A stretch of DNA of 64,000 nt from Cyclobacteriaceae bacterium. GTDB taxonomy: Bacteria; Bacteroidota; Bacteroidia; Cytophagales; Cyclobacteriaceae. A program made the position numbers and the translations under genes. The DNA is taken from the NCBI GenBank assembly GCA_019638285.1, contig JAHBUB010000001.1:186001-250000 (forward strand), in the 5' to 3' direction. Of this stretch, positions 27,001-36,652 are shown piece after piece. Under the pieces are notes generated by a model, which ran no database searches, was not told where the DNA came from, and saw only the letters and a program-made list of their open reading frames with translations. Numbering within the stretch: the stretch's first letter is position 1; each line of letters opens with the position of its first letter.

Positions 27001-30000
27001 CAGTTACGTTAACAATTGCAAAGTCACCACCAGAACAAATGGCTGGGGGCGATGCAGTAGTTGGTACTGCTGGTTTTGCATATACATTTATAGTGACCAA
27101 CCTTGGAGCACTTTGACATCCATTTGTAGTTTGAGTAACATACCTTAGTGTAGTTGCCGGAGAGGCATCACTCACCCCTAACTCAAGTAGAGTGGGGGCA
27201 GCATTTCCTGATAAAGACACCCGCTCACTGGAAAGCCCTGAATCATTATACCATCTAAACAACGCTCCAGTTTGTCCTGTAACGGCTACCTGTTCTGTCA
27301 AAATACTTGGCCCCCCAAGGCAATATCCGCTTGAATAAATTGCTATTGGTTGAGGTGGAGTTTGATAAAAGTTTACATTCTGAGTTCTAGTAATTGTGGC
27401 GCTAGTTAGGTTATCCTTATAGACGGCATAAAATGTTACGATCTTGTTACCAGTTGATGTTATAAGACTAGGACTTATATGTATTGGAGAGCTTGTAATA
27501 ATAAAACCTTTGAACCAATTAATTTCATTCGCTGCTGTTACCTCTTGATACACTCCAGGAAGTCCGTTTTCAGCTTTAACGGACCCAAATGGTAGCAAAT
27601 TGGATGAATAATTACTTAATGGCAATATGTAAAGAAAGGTTGTGCCAGGAATACTATTGTTAGCTACGTCCATTGTAAAATTTGCATCCGAGCTACAATA
27701 GGCTGTAGCTAACCCTAATATTGATGTTGTTCCGTCATACACCTCAAAAATTCTTGTTTTAGTATCGGTGCATCCATTAGTAGTTACTGTGTAGGTAATG
27801 GTGTGCTGTCCTATAGGTACTCCAGAAGGATAAAAATTACTTCCAACAATCCCTGCTCCACTAAAGACTCCTCCTGCAGGCGTTCCAGTTAAATTTACTG
27901 GAGGTTCTTGATTTGAAAATGTTGAAATGGTGTTGGGTGTATTTGGCGGAGGCGTGGTTACAACAAAATCAGCAGTTGAGGTGGCTGTATTCTTCGTCAT
28001 TACAATAGAATTGGAAGTTGAAGGACAGCTTCCGGCTACTGTTACTATTACATCCACCATATCTCCATTGGTAAAATTGCTGGCATTTCTATTCAAAACC
28101 CTGCTGGCGGTATTTTGCGTAGTGGCTCCATTAATGCGGAAATTGTAGGTTGCTGCTCCAGATGGGGATGCGGTAAACTGAACGGTTTCATAGCTTGGAG
28201 ATCCATTTACAAAATTTGTGCATAGGGTTGAGCTACCACCTGTTATTGTAATATCCGCAACAGGTTTGGGCTGTACTGTAACTGTAACGGCCGTACCTGC
28301 ACTCTTACATGTACCAGGCTGTTGGGTAACATATCTTGTAATTGTTCCGCTTCCCGAAGTGACGAAACCCAGTTGAGTTAGAAGCGTAGGGCTATTGATA
28401 TTGGTAACTCCAGCGAGAGAAACAATCTCGTTAGTCAATGCAGCATCGGTATACCATTTTACTGCAGTATTGTTAGAAGTAACATTTGGGCCAGGAGATA
28501 TAACATCTCCCTGACAATATGCGGTGGGTGAGAACGAAACAACCGGTGCTGGTGCAGGGCTTCCTGAATTAATTGTGCCTAAATCGGTTGACCCAATTCC
28601 ATTAATTGTAGCTGTCCCGCCCGTTCTTTCAATTTGTGCATTAGGGGCCACGCTACCATCATAGGTTATTTTTATTCCACTTAAAGTAATTGATTCCTTT
28701 TTATTATTATTTCCATCAAGTGCGAATGTGATTGTAATTCTAGATGCGTTAACCACCATGCTTATTGAGGTAATATCTGTGCTAGCCCCTATACTTGGAC
28801 TCGTGGATATAGTTCCTTGCGCTGGAACAAAGCTGAAAGCCAAATCATTTAATTCGTAAAACACAGTTCCTCCAGAAGTAAAATCTGCTTTACCCACTTC
28901 AGCTATAGTGATATCGGTTAGCGTTACCTGACTACCGGAACAAACAGATGTAGAAGTCGATTGCGTAATATTTACACCATTGGATGGTGTGTCAAAATCG
29001 GTAAGTATAGTTGGGGCGGTGAAGTAATTATAAGTTGAACTATTAGAGCCATTCCAATTGTAAGGTATAATTGCATAGTTATATTGAGTGCCTACCGAAA
29101 GCCCTGTATTGTTTGAAGTAGTTGCACTGGTGTTTGTAATTGTAGCAACCAACGTAGTTCCTCCAGGCAATGAAAGAGAACCCGGGGCCACACCGTCAGC
29201 AACTCCTGAAGCATTAGGATTAGTGCCATCTGTACGTCTGAGGATAATATAGCCGGCTGCATTTGTAATTGTATTTGCAGCTGAAAAAGTGAGATTTATT
29301 TGTGTAGAACTACTTGCTTTTGCTGAAAAACTTGCTGGATGAGAGCTGGGTTCGGGTGATAATGTTCTGCCTGAAACAGCAGGAATAGTTCCATTGGTTT
29401 TGAAGTTAATAGCCGATCCAGATCCTCGATACGGATAAATTTCAAAGAAGTAATTGGTGGCTGCAGATAAATTAAATGTAACTGATTGAACACCTTGGGC
29501 TACATTCAACGCCCCATTGTTGTTACCAAAGTTTGTGTCATCGGCCACAGCCGTTCCGTCATTTATACTTGCGAAAGTTCCTGAAGAATTCCGTGCCACA
29601 ACTACGTAACTGGTCGGAAGGATAGCTCCTGTAGCATCATTCCATGTGAGTTCTATGGAGTTATCTGTTGTTGCATTTATCGCAAACCCAGTCACATGAT
29701 TAGTTGGTTCTGTGGCAAGAATGGTAGCGGATGTATTTGGGACGGTGGCAGCAGTTTTAAAGTTAACCGATGCTCCGGTTCCACGGTAAGAGTATATTTC
29801 AAAGAAATAGGTATCCTGTGTTAATGAGCTGAATGTTACCTGCTCTACCCCTGGTCCTACATTTAAAGCACCATTATCATCACTGAAGTCCGTATCATCA
29901 GGAACAAACGTTCCATCTGCAACAGAAGTAAATGTTCCTGAAGAATTTCTTGCTACTATAAGGTAATTGCTGGCTGAAGGGCTTCCTGTTGCATCATTCC

Positions 30001-31147
30001 ATGTTAGTTTTATGGAAGAGCTTGTTACTGTGTTTACAACAAAACTGGTGACATGGTTGGCGGGCTCAGAGGCGAGTATGGTGGCAGAGGCAGTTGGAAC
30101 TGTACCATCTGTTTTAAAATTTATAAATGAAGCAGCGCCATTATAGGGATAGATTTCAAACGAATAGGTATCTGGTGTAAGTGATGAAAAAGTTACTGAT
30201 TCAGCTCCCTGTGCAATGTTTTTGGCGCCATCATTATCTCCAAAATTGGTATCATCGGTTACGGGTGTGCCATCGGCTACTCCTGCAAAGGTTCCTGCTG
30301 AATTTCGGGCAACAATTAAATAATTTGATGGAGTAGTGCCTCCGGTTGCATCAGTCCATGTAAGCTGAATTGAATTGGAGGTAACACTACTTACAGCAAA
30401 TACAGTTGCATGATTAGTAGGCTCTGGAGCAAAAATGGTTGAACTAGCATTTGGAACGGTTGGTGCTGTATGGTAGTTAATAGTAGTTAAGGAACCTGTA
30501 TATGGATAAATCTCAAAAGTATATGTTTCAGGAGCTAAGGACGAAAAAGTTACGGTACCTACACCCTGAGCAATATTCTTTGCTCCATTGTTATTGGTGA
30601 AATCAGTGTCATCTGCAACTGGTGCCCCATCTGCAATGGAAGCAAAAGTGCCTGAAGAATTACGAGCAACAATCAGGTAATTGGTAGGAGGGGTTGCTCC
30701 GGCTGCATCGGTCCAAGTGAGTTGAACGGAATTTGAGGTTACTGAGCTCACCATGAAGTTCGTTACATGATTGGATGGTTCTGTAGCGAGGGTGAAAAAG
30801 AAAACCGATCCATCATCAGGAGTTGTTCCAGTTCCTGATCCATTAGTTGCAAACGCTGTATAATAAATCTTACTTCCGGGTGTTATTGATGATATTGAAT
30901 GAGAAAACACACCTGTTGTCGTGCCTCCTTCATCAATGGAGTTGGATGTTCCGACTGGTGTTGATGTACTCCATCGGGTTCCTCGGGCAGTAATTCCTGC
31001 ACCGGTTGTAACATTGCCACCCAAGGTTGCTGAGTTATTTGTAATGGAGGTGACAGTTGGTGTGGTTACCGTTGGAATCTGACCAAATGCAAAACTCGCA
31101 GAAATAAAAAAATAGAGTAGTGTTATACCTTTGATAATGATTTTCAT
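24053..31147 (-). CDS. Giant FN3/Ig-like T9SS surface protein
   Basis: A 2364-residue secreted protein. After a signal peptide (ending FAFGQ) comes a fibronectin-like lead domain, then four copies of a 119-residue FN3-type unit starting at residues 123, 242, 361 and 480 and a diverged fifth at 599. Each unit has a TW-x-DA strand, an Asp/Asn-rich loop (DDT-x-F) and an FEIYPY strand. Several Ig-like SprB/HYR-style repeats with YCQGD or CSGG-type openings follow, then a PKD-like region, a jelly-roll-like domain near 1905-2050, and an Omp28-like thioredoxin-fold domain (VLIENFTN) lacking the usual Cys pair. The last ~75 residues (IAIYPNPVDKELTV to the end) are a type A T9SS sorting domain. It is probably an adhesin or surface sensor, last in its operon. 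Confidence 0.87.
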   Translation of the reverse strand: MKIIIKGITLLYFFISASFAFGQIPTVTTPTVTSITNNSATLGGNVTTGAGITARGTRWSTSTPVGTSNSIDEGGTTTGVFSHSISSITPGSKIYYTAFATNGSGTGTTPDDGSVFFFTLATEPSNHVTNFMVSSVTSNSVQLTWTDAAGATPPTNYLIVARNSSGTFASIADGAPVADDTDFTNNNGAKNIAQGVGTVTFSSLAPETYTFEIYPYTGSLTTINYHTAPTVPNASSTIFAPEPTNHATVFAVSSVTSNSIQLTWTDATGGTTPSNYLIVARNSAGTFAGVADGTPVTDDTNFGDNDGAKNIAQGAESVTFSSLTPDTYSFEIYPYNGAASFINFKTDGTVPTASATILASEPANHVTSFVVNTVTSSSIKLTWNDATGSPSASNYLIVARNSSGTFTSVADGTFVPDDTDFSDDNGALNVGPGVEQVTFSSLTQDTYFFEIYSYRGTGASVNFKTAATVPNTSATILATEPTNHVTGFAINATTDNSIELTWNDATGAILPTSYVVVARNSSGTFASINDGTAVADDTNFGNNNGALNVAQGVQSVTFNLSAATNYFFEIYPYRGSGSAINFKTNGTIPAVSGRTLSPEPSSHPASFSAKASSSTQINLTFSAANTITNAAGYIILRRTDGTNPNASGVADGVAPGSLSLPGGTTLVATITNTSATTSNNTGLSVGTQYNYAIIPYNWNGSNSSTYNYFTAPTILTDFDTPSNGVNITQSTSTSVCSGSQVTLTDITIAEVGKADFTSGGTVFYELNDLAFSFVPAQGTISTSPSIGASTDITSISMVVNASRITITFALDGNNNKKESITLSGIKITYDGSVAPNAQIERTGGTATINGIGSTDLGTINSGSPAPAPVVSFSPTAYCQGDVISPGPNVTSNNTAVKWYTDAALTNEIVSLAGVTNINSPTLLTQLGFVTSGSGTITRYVTQQPGTCKSAGTAVTVTVQPKPVADITITGGSSTLCTNFVNGSPSYETVQFTASPSGAATYNFRINGATTQNTASRVLNRNASNFTNGDMVDVIVTVAGSCPSTSNSIVMTKNTATSTADFVVTTPPPNTPNTISTFSNQEPPVNLTGTPAGGVFSGAGIVGSNFYPSGVPIGQHTITYTVTTNGCTDTKTRIFEVYDGTTSILGLATAYCSSDANFTMDVANNSIPGTTFLYILPLSNYSSNLLPFGSVKAENGLPGVYQEVTAANEINWFKGFIITSSPIHISPSLITSTGNKIVTFYAVYKDNLTSATITRTQNVNFYQTPPQPIAIYSSGYCLGGPSILTEQVAVTGQTGALFRWYNDSGLSSERVSLSGNAAPTLLELGVSDASPATTLRYVTQTTNGCQSAPRLVTINVYAKPAVPTTASPPAICSGGDFAIVNVTGTAVQWYTVYPTNPINPANPLAVSATTDLSVPSTNFTSNTISFDRYVTQTINGCTSDPFTVTFTINPIPLEPPVINNTPSFCKDQDIDSSPPITVTSGTNIKWYRDAGLSNQITPIANQFAATSNELGLDSSIPSITNFYITQAVSSCESIATIVTVTINDLASVSISIEGGQSLSAVCKTGVVTKLKAIPGGGVWSGPAAAGLINIVAGTNPPAPAVGTPSTAELDPSNNNLSPGQSYNLTYTSSGGCSNSDTKLVTILPSVNPSLVIGDACAGTFVDIKNTSVVVPGGATIDQIGYQFGDNGSIPPGSGVIPDGSDGGKTKGTYDNPQHKYSNIGLFPVTYTMTTSDGCVVVGNQNVQVSEVPQINFSWRNACLGGSMEFAADVTNGVAIPAGNFTWDFAKNNQLTFGAAGTGSSPNVNYDITGTDIVELIVKSAANCKDTIQKQVVVVQVAPAITANTPYSENFNSNNGGWSAGGTNSSWQYGTPSSITINRDSSATGTGGAWKTNLSGNNNANERSYVISPCFDFSGASRPVISLDIWSNTPRGVDGAVLQYNTSGNLEKESNWIVVGQVGSGINWYDQNNISSKPGNQSSIDAGWTGDDNSTTKYKSWKRATFSLDAIVGQPQVNFRVAFAATVSGGEGFAFDNFLIGERTRTVLIENFTNSSSKAGQAARLQNEKYNTFKNSSTELVKIQYHTSFPGEDPINKQSQDIYDARSAFYGLTSAPAARLDGLFRDGPFTTWGESFYDDRVLDPTFLRIESVNAQKVDGVVKINTKLLATGPIPKNLFVHTLIVEKEITDASLLGQNGDTKFLYVVRKMLPSPVGHKITTPLTAGETYNVPEVIWDSQNFTTPGGGAIVVFVQQDTITSKAVYQSMIVTNPPEPDVVTGIEESSNHLERIAIYPNPVDKELTVQLPIPASHATPVKLLDQVGKIIHDTFIPAGQNSKTLSTQDLAGGIYLLQIESDKGAFIRKKVMVVHK
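29354..30781 (-). repeat. Four tandem 357-bp units inside the giant gene
   Basis: Four successive coding units of exactly 119 codons (357 bp) without indels, covering residues 123-598. The units start EPSNH, EPTNH, EPANH and EPTNH. A fifth unit starts EPSSH at residue 599 and then diverges. The equal length suggests duplication within the gene and possible copy-number change by recombination. Confidence 0.85.
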
Positions 31148-31170
31148 ATTCTTAAATGAATAATAGCCAA

Positions 31171-32442
31171 TTATTTAACCTCTCCTTTTTTATCCGTTTT
31201 TATCAGGAATACAGAACTAAGACCCCCAATAGTTAAGGTTCCGCATATTAAAAATCCACCGTCATCTGTAAGTCTAACGGTACTTGGAGTTTCATCACCG
31301 CTTCCACCAATTGTTTTATTCCAAAGCATATTTCCAAAGGGATCCAGTCTGATTAAAAGAATATCGATTCCTCCATTGCCACGGGTTGTGGTTGTTGCCA
31401 TTGTACCCACCAACAGATAGCCGCCATCTTTGGTCGATACCAATGCATTTCCAGTATCCCCTGTTTCGGAATTTGTTGGAATTGTTAATGAGGTGTTATC
31501 CGCAGACAAAATTCCGTCAAAAAACTTTTGACTGTCCTGCATTATATTGCCCGATGGATCGGTTCTGACAAAATAAATATTTTGGTTTTGACCTTGAATA
31601 TTTGAGAATGTGCCTATAATTCCAAATCCTGTTCCGGAAGGCTGAATATCCGCTGCGCTGTAATAGAGGTCTTCATTTTGTCCAAATAATCCACTATTTA
31701 CAAATGTAGAGTTAGGTGAAATAAATGGAACTGAAAGATAAGCACGCTTGGTACTTGATTGTTCATCCAATGCAGAGCTTGCCCAAATTATCTTTTGAGT
31801 AGCGGTAAAATGAATACTCCTTGAATTGATAAAATCCCTATTTACATATCCATATGTCTGAGACCAAACTACTTTCAAAGAAATAGGGTCATGAGCTGAT
31901 ACAAATGACCTTGTTGGGCTATTTGGGGCATCAATTTCCCCAAGTGTAATTACGTTGCCCGTGTCATCAAGAGTAATTGCACCACCATGAAAATACACAT
32001 TAGTAGCGGAGGAACCCCAACTATAGTCATTTACAGTATTACCAGAATCATCTATTTTTATAAGCCGGGCTTTGGCTTTTACAATGTCTGTAACCTGCGC
32101 TGCGAGGGGATCCACCGCTATACTATCTCCCAGAACTAAATAACCATCAGTTGTTACCTTAATGGCTCTCATTGCAGAATTTGGAATCTCTCTTTCCCAA
32201 ATCACTTTGCCGGCTAAATCTGTTCTGCTAACAATCGAACTAAACTTCAAATCTTGATTAAGATTCCCTAAGAGAATAAAACCATCTTGTAAAGGCTCTG
32301 CAACGGCTCCGCTATAGTTTGCAGATTTCTCATAAAAATGAATAAAGGTATTCCTGTTCGTTAGCTCAACGTCTTCTAAGTTTTTACATCCCGCAAACTC
32401 CAAAAGCACAATACTCAAAATAATGAATTTACCTAGCCTCAT
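31171..32442 (-). CDS. Lipoprotein with beta-propeller-like repeats, function unknown
   Basis: A 423-residue predicted lipoprotein with lipobox EFAGC (Cys19). Several degenerate repeats of the form DGGYLLVG and DGGFLICG, each followed by a strand such as LLIRLDPFGN or FLIKTDKKG, indicate a beta-propeller-like fold. No catalytic motif is visible. It sits 1 base after the outer-membrane barrel gene and 23 bases before the giant surface protein, so it may form part of a surface complex with them. This is inferred from order only. Confidence 0.78.
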   Translation of the reverse strand: MRLGKFIILSIVLLEFAGCKNLEDVELTNRNTFIHFYEKSANYSGAVAEPLQDGFILLGNLNQDLKFSSIVSRTDLAGKVIWEREIPNSAMRAIKVTTDGYLVLGDSIAVDPLAAQVTDIVKAKARLIKIDDSGNTVNDYSWGSSATNVYFHGGAITLDDTGNVITLGEIDAPNSPTRSFVSAHDPISLKVVWSQTYGYVNRDFINSRSIHFTATQKIIWASSALDEQSSTKRAYLSVPFISPNSTFVNSGLFGQNEDLYYSAADIQPSGTGFGIIGTFSNIQGQNQNIYFVRTDPSGNIMQDSQKFFDGILSADNTSLTIPTNSETGDTGNALVSTKDGGYLLVGTMATTTTRGNGGIDILLIRLDPFGNMLWNKTIGGSGDETPSTVRLTDDGGFLICGTLTIGGLSSVFLIKTDKKGEVK

Positions 32443-32443
32443 C

Positions 32444-33478
32444 TTATTTCAATGTTATTTTTTTCGGTTTGAAAATATTGTGCACATAACCGAGCGTAAG
32501 TGAAAGTGAGTTGATTTTAAAAATTCCATCTATGGCTTGATAATTAAAAACGAGTTCATCATTGTTATAAGTATCCTTTTTATTATTCGCATTTAAAAGG
32601 CCATAATTATAACGAACCTCAATCACACCGTAACCTCCTCCCAGACGATACTTTATGCCTGCACCGAGTATTAAACTTAAATTGAATTTTTCTCGGTCGT
32701 TGGTGATAGAGAATGTTTTGGATTCAATTGGGGAGAAGCCGATTCTTTTTCGTTCTGCATTTAAACTCCCATTCACCAAGTAATCCACAGAAACACCGCC
32801 CAATGCATAAGGGTTTAGTTTGTGGTCTAATAAATGATACTGCACGGCAAGAGGTAGTGATATATATGTTAATGTTTGATTAGCGATCAATGCAAAATCT
32901 CCATCTGTAACGGGCAAGGTATTAGTATTTTTAAATGCCTTTTGCTGAAAATATAATTCTGGATTTAATGTTATCTTTTTAGTAAATGGAATCTCAACGG
33001 AAATACCAGCAAGAAATGAAAATCGGTTATCATATTTACCCACACCCTCATTCGCAATATCCGAAGTAGAGACATTAGGTTGTGCAGTTACTGCCCCCGC
33101 TTTAAGCCCTACTCTGTAAATGGGAGTAGTTCTATACGTTTTGTACAGCGCAACAAATTCAGCAGGGTCAATCGCTTCATTAATTTCGAAGTAATTATCG
33201 GTTTGCAGTAAAAGCAACATAGACTCATCGGCCTTCTTAGGATCATTCAAATAGATATAGGCTTGGGTAAGAAGCTTTAATGCATCTACTTTTTCTTGAG
33301 TTGTAAATCCATTTTTTAAACAGCCGTCAAGCAAGAGTGGTAATTCGTGCAATCTTCCCAGTTCATAGGTAGATCTTGCAAGACGCAAAGTCTGAGCGCA
33401 GGAGGAGGTTGGGATTTGTGCATACCCACTAACTAAACAGCAGATTGAAAGACAAAAGCCAAATAGAATTTTCTTCAT
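32444..33478 (-). CDS. Outer-membrane beta-barrel protein with N-terminal helical repeat domain
   Basis: A 344-residue protein. The ATG at 33478 begins a clean signal peptide (MKKILFGF to GYAQ), so the longer frame reaching into the upstream gene is rejected. Residues ~25-125 look helical and TPR-like (AYIYLNDPKKADESMLLLL). From ~130 on, alternating strands (VGLKAGAV, FSFLAGISVEIPF, LNPELYFQQKAF, LSLTLGYVHNIF) form a PorT/OmpA-like barrel. It lies 4 bases after the STAND NTPase gene and 1 before the lipoprotein gene. It may anchor the module at the outer membrane; that is inference. Confidence 0.82.
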   Translation of the reverse strand: MKKILFGFCLSICCLVSGYAQIPTSSCAQTLRLARSTYELGRLHELPLLLDGCLKNGFTTQEKVDALKLLTQAYIYLNDPKKADESMLLLLQTDNYFEINEAIDPAEFVALYKTYRTTPIYRVGLKAGAVTAQPNVSTSDIANEGVGKYDNRFSFLAGISVEIPFTKKITLNPELYFQQKAFKNTNTLPVTDGDFALIANQTLTYISLPLAVQYHLLDHKLNPYALGGVSVDYLVNGSLNAERKRIGFSPIESKTFSITNDREKFNLSLILGAGIKYRLGGGYGVIEVRYNYGLLNANNKKDTYNNDELVFNYQAIDGIFKINSLSLTLGYVHNIFKPKKITLK

Positions 33479-33482
33479 AATA

Positions 33483-36400
33483 TCAATTGTCGTTGGCAGG
33501 AAGATTAGGACAGGTTTTTTCATATCTTAAATCTTCCCCTACATTATAGGTCCACTCCTCATTGCTCATGTTTCTAGTTGTATATCCACATAAAAGTGCC
33601 GACATGGTTTTTATTTTTGTAGGATATGCATGGATAGTCTGGTCTAATTGGCCCACCACGGTTTCTTGTACACTATGAATACCTGCCATCAACTGCTCGT
33701 CATCAGGAGAAAAAGCCACGCTCCACACCCAATCATGTTCGCTCAACAGGGTAGGAGCTTCTGCGAGACGTTTTATATTCCACATACGAATGGTGTAATC
33801 TTTGCTGGCAGTAGCCATAAAATTTCCTGCATGATTGAACTTGATATCCTCTATGGCGGAAGTGTGACCAGTAAGCTCCCTTATCAGTATTCCATTACTA
33901 TAAATCCATACCCTTCCTCTTTCGTTTCCAACGATTAGTTGTGAGCCATTGGGATTGAAAGTGATGGCTGTCAACCGGGTATCCGGCATCTTATAAGTTA
34001 CTACGGAATAATTATTTTTAGTATCCCACACGTACACATTCCCTGCGTCACCGGCTCCGGCAATTTTACTTCCATCGCGACTCACGCTTATTGCCGTAAT
34101 TTTCTCTTTTGAGGTAATTATTTCTTTTACCGTTTGCATGTCGGAGTATTCAATACTATAGCCGGCATTGTCTCGTGCATAAAATCCTTTCCCATCAGGA
34201 GTAAAGGTTAAATTTTCTGCCGCTTGCCTAAAACCCTTAATCAGCCTTGGTGCTGCTTTTGGATTTCTGAGGTCGTATACTTCTACGTAATTATTATTTG
34301 CATTTGCAAAATACAAACCTCCGGCAATGAGGGTATTGCCATCCGGACTGAGGTCCATTGAATATATCTGGTAACCGCTTGTCTTGCTTCGATCAGGTAC
34401 GATTTCATTGGCTATCCAATTACCATCTGAATAACTCCATTGAATAATCTTACCATCACTACCTCCAGAATAAATGTAATTGACGTTTGGTTTTGTTACT
34501 AAAGCCCTAGCTGCACCCTTTGTGTGTGCTTTTAAACTCTTGGTAAGCGGGTGTGGCTCTGGCTGATTTTTTAGTGCATAATACAACCCGCGATAAATGT
34601 CATTGTCAAATTCATATCCACCATAAGTAGAATTAAAATTAAAGGCTTGTTGTGCTATTAAGGCCTCTTGCTCGGGGTCGTTACTCAAATCCATCGATTT
34701 AATAGCCATGGATTTGGCAATAGAAAGGTATCGTCTTCGTCTCGCTTCTTCTTCTTGTCGTTTGGCCTCTGCCTCAGCAGTCCTTGCTTGTTGTTCATTT
34801 TCCTTGGCCAGTTGCTCATTTTCTAATGCCTTTATTTTTTGCCTTTGCGCTTCGGCTTCAGCAGCCTCAGCCTGAAGCCTGCGCTGCTCTGCTGCTGTTC
34901 TTTGTATAGCCTCTGCTTCTCTTGCTGCAATGGCTGCTTCAGTTGCTTTTTCTGCAGTTTCCTTTTGTTTAATCGCTTCTTCTTTTTGTTTCTCAGCTTC
35001 TAGTTGTGCTGTTGTGGCTGCTTTTGCATTCTCTACCGCTAACGCCTCCTGCCTCTTTGCTTCTGTTTGCTGATAGATCGCATACACCAGAAACATCAAG
35101 GCTACGACCATCAATGAGCCAAATACAATGGCTGTAACACGTGCCCGTTGTAGTTTGCGCTTCTGCTCAAGTTCTTTTATCCGTTGCTCTGTCTCAAACT
35201 CTTTTCTTGAGTACTCAAGAAAGACCATCGTACGCTCAAAGGCGGGATGGTAGCGTTGCCCCCATACCAGCGTGGGTTTGTGTTTGGCTTGCCAGTTGAG
35301 TGCCAGTTGCAAATCAGGTGGTCTCCACAGACCTGCCTTACCTACCTGATACATGGCGGCAGCTTCGGCTAAACGCAAATACATTTGTACTGCCTCTGCT
35401 TCGTCATCTACCCAATTCTTTAATCGTATCCATATCCGCATAAGACTCTCATGCGAAATATCAATCATGGATTTTGATCCCAACTCCATGCCATGCGCAG
35501 GTGTGAGTAATGACCTTCCAGGCTCACGGAATTTTTCAATTACCTCAGCTACATCATTCTCGGAAACATCCGCTATGGCAGCTATTTCGTTGAGCCTTGT
35601 GGGTCTTCTGATGCCAAAATTCTCACCTCTTTTTTCCGTGATGGCCTTAAAGAGGATTTCACAAATGCGTTTCTGTTCTTCATCCAACTCCTCGTAAGCT
35701 TCATTGGCATGCTGCGACAACGCTTCTGACATGGTGCCGATCGCCTCATAATGTTTAAGGTCAACGGGCTCATCTTCATAATCCCTATAGTTTGCCCAAT
35801 AAGACCAAGTACGCATGAGCGCATGTTGAAGGATCGGAAGCTGATCAGGATTATCTCCCAGATCATTCAATAGCTGTTGCACCAATCGTGATGATATGTT
35901 GGCGCCACCTACTGCCACAGGTCCTTCTACCGCTCTCCGCTTTTGATCGCGTGTCATTTGCGGAATTAGGTAGTGACTATCATTCAACTTTCTGGTTAAT
36001 TCAGGGAACTGGGCACAATCCCCGATAAAGTCGGAACGCATGGTAATGCCGACATAAATAGGAGAGTCCTCATAGTTGACAGCCTCCATCAGCAAATTTA
36101 CAAAGGCAAGGGTTTCGTCTACTGATCCCGGGTCGGTGCTGTCTTTGAATCGGAAAAGCTCTTCAAACTGGTCAACAAGAATGAGGTAGTTGGTGTTTGA
36201 GGATCCTCGTGATTGCTGCACAGCCTCCACTAAACCCAAAGAGCTACTCCTTAGTAGCGTAGATACAATGGTGCGTTTTATTTTTTGATCTTCAATGTTT
36301 GCATTTGCATAATCATCAGATGATTTTAAAAGTGCCTCGGCCAGGTTATCGATGGGCCCCGCACCAGGTCTTGTTACTACTACCTCCCAGTTGGGACTCA

Positions 36401-36647
36401 CGTCAGTAAGAAAACCACCATACAGTATGGGCAATACGCCACAATACACAAAAGATGATTTACCACTTCCTGAGGGACCAATTACACCCACGAAACGATT
36501 TTTGGAAAGCTTAAGGAGTACTTCATCACTTTGGCCCTCCCGTCCAAAGAAGAGATGACTCTCTTCAATTTTAAAGGGTCGCAAGCCAGGGAATGGATTT
36601 GCTAAACCTGTTTTTACTCCTTGATTTTCGTCAACTGTCTGACTCAT
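33483..36647 (-). CDS. Membrane-anchored STAND NTPase with coiled coil and WD40 propeller
   Basis: A 1054-residue protein of the nSTAND1 type. It opens with NPFPGLRPF and FFGRE, then Walker A GPSGSGKS (57-64), Walker B LILVDQFEE (155-163) and RSDFIGD (204-210). A winged-helix-like region follows to ~480. One membrane helix lies at about 503-524, then a long Ala/Glu/Gln-rich coiled coil (~525-640), and a C-terminal WD40 propeller (~700-1040). STAND NTPases are ATP-driven switches that oligomerise on sensing a ligand. With one helix, the NTPase and the WD40 part should be on opposite sides of the membrane. The TIR-like gene lies 5 bases upstream. Confidence 0.9.
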   Translation of the reverse strand: MSQTVDENQGVKTGLANPFPGLRPFKIEESHLFFGREGQSDEVLLKLSKNRFVGVIGPSGSGKSSFVYCGVLPILYGGFLTDVSPNWEVVVTRPGAGPIDNLAEALLKSSDDYANANIEDQKIKRTIVSTLLRSSSLGLVEAVQQSRGSSNTNYLILVDQFEELFRFKDSTDPGSVDETLAFVNLLMEAVNYEDSPIYVGITMRSDFIGDCAQFPELTRKLNDSHYLIPQMTRDQKRRAVEGPVAVGGANISSRLVQQLLNDLGDNPDQLPILQHALMRTWSYWANYRDYEDEPVDLKHYEAIGTMSEALSQHANEAYEELDEEQKRICEILFKAITEKRGENFGIRRPTRLNEIAAIADVSENDVAEVIEKFREPGRSLLTPAHGMELGSKSMIDISHESLMRIWIRLKNWVDDEAEAVQMYLRLAEAAAMYQVGKAGLWRPPDLQLALNWQAKHKPTLVWGQRYHPAFERTMVFLEYSRKEFETEQRIKELEQKRKLQRARVTAIVFGSLMVVALMFLVYAIYQQTEAKRQEALAVENAKAATTAQLEAEKQKEEAIKQKETAEKATEAAIAAREAEAIQRTAAEQRRLQAEAAEAEAQRQKIKALENEQLAKENEQQARTAEAEAKRQEEEARRRRYLSIAKSMAIKSMDLSNDPEQEALIAQQAFNFNSTYGGYEFDNDIYRGLYYALKNQPEPHPLTKSLKAHTKGAARALVTKPNVNYIYSGGSDGKIIQWSYSDGNWIANEIVPDRSKTSGYQIYSMDLSPDGNTLIAGGLYFANANNNYVEVYDLRNPKAAPRLIKGFRQAAENLTFTPDGKGFYARDNAGYSIEYSDMQTVKEIITSKEKITAISVSRDGSKIAGAGDAGNVYVWDTKNNYSVVTYKMPDTRLTAITFNPNGSQLIVGNERGRVWIYSNGILIRELTGHTSAIEDIKFNHAGNFMATASKDYTIRMWNIKRLAEAPTLLSEHDWVWSVAFSPDDEQLMAGIHSVQETVVGQLDQTIHAYPTKIKTMSALLCGYTTRNMSNEEWTYNVGEDLRYEKTCPNLPANDN

Positions 36648-36652
36648 GATGA

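Noticed and set aside
29354-30781. Regular repeats as a CRISPR array or other non-coding repeat
   Set aside because: The repeats are 357-bp in-frame protein domains with third-position variation, not short identical repeats with spacers.
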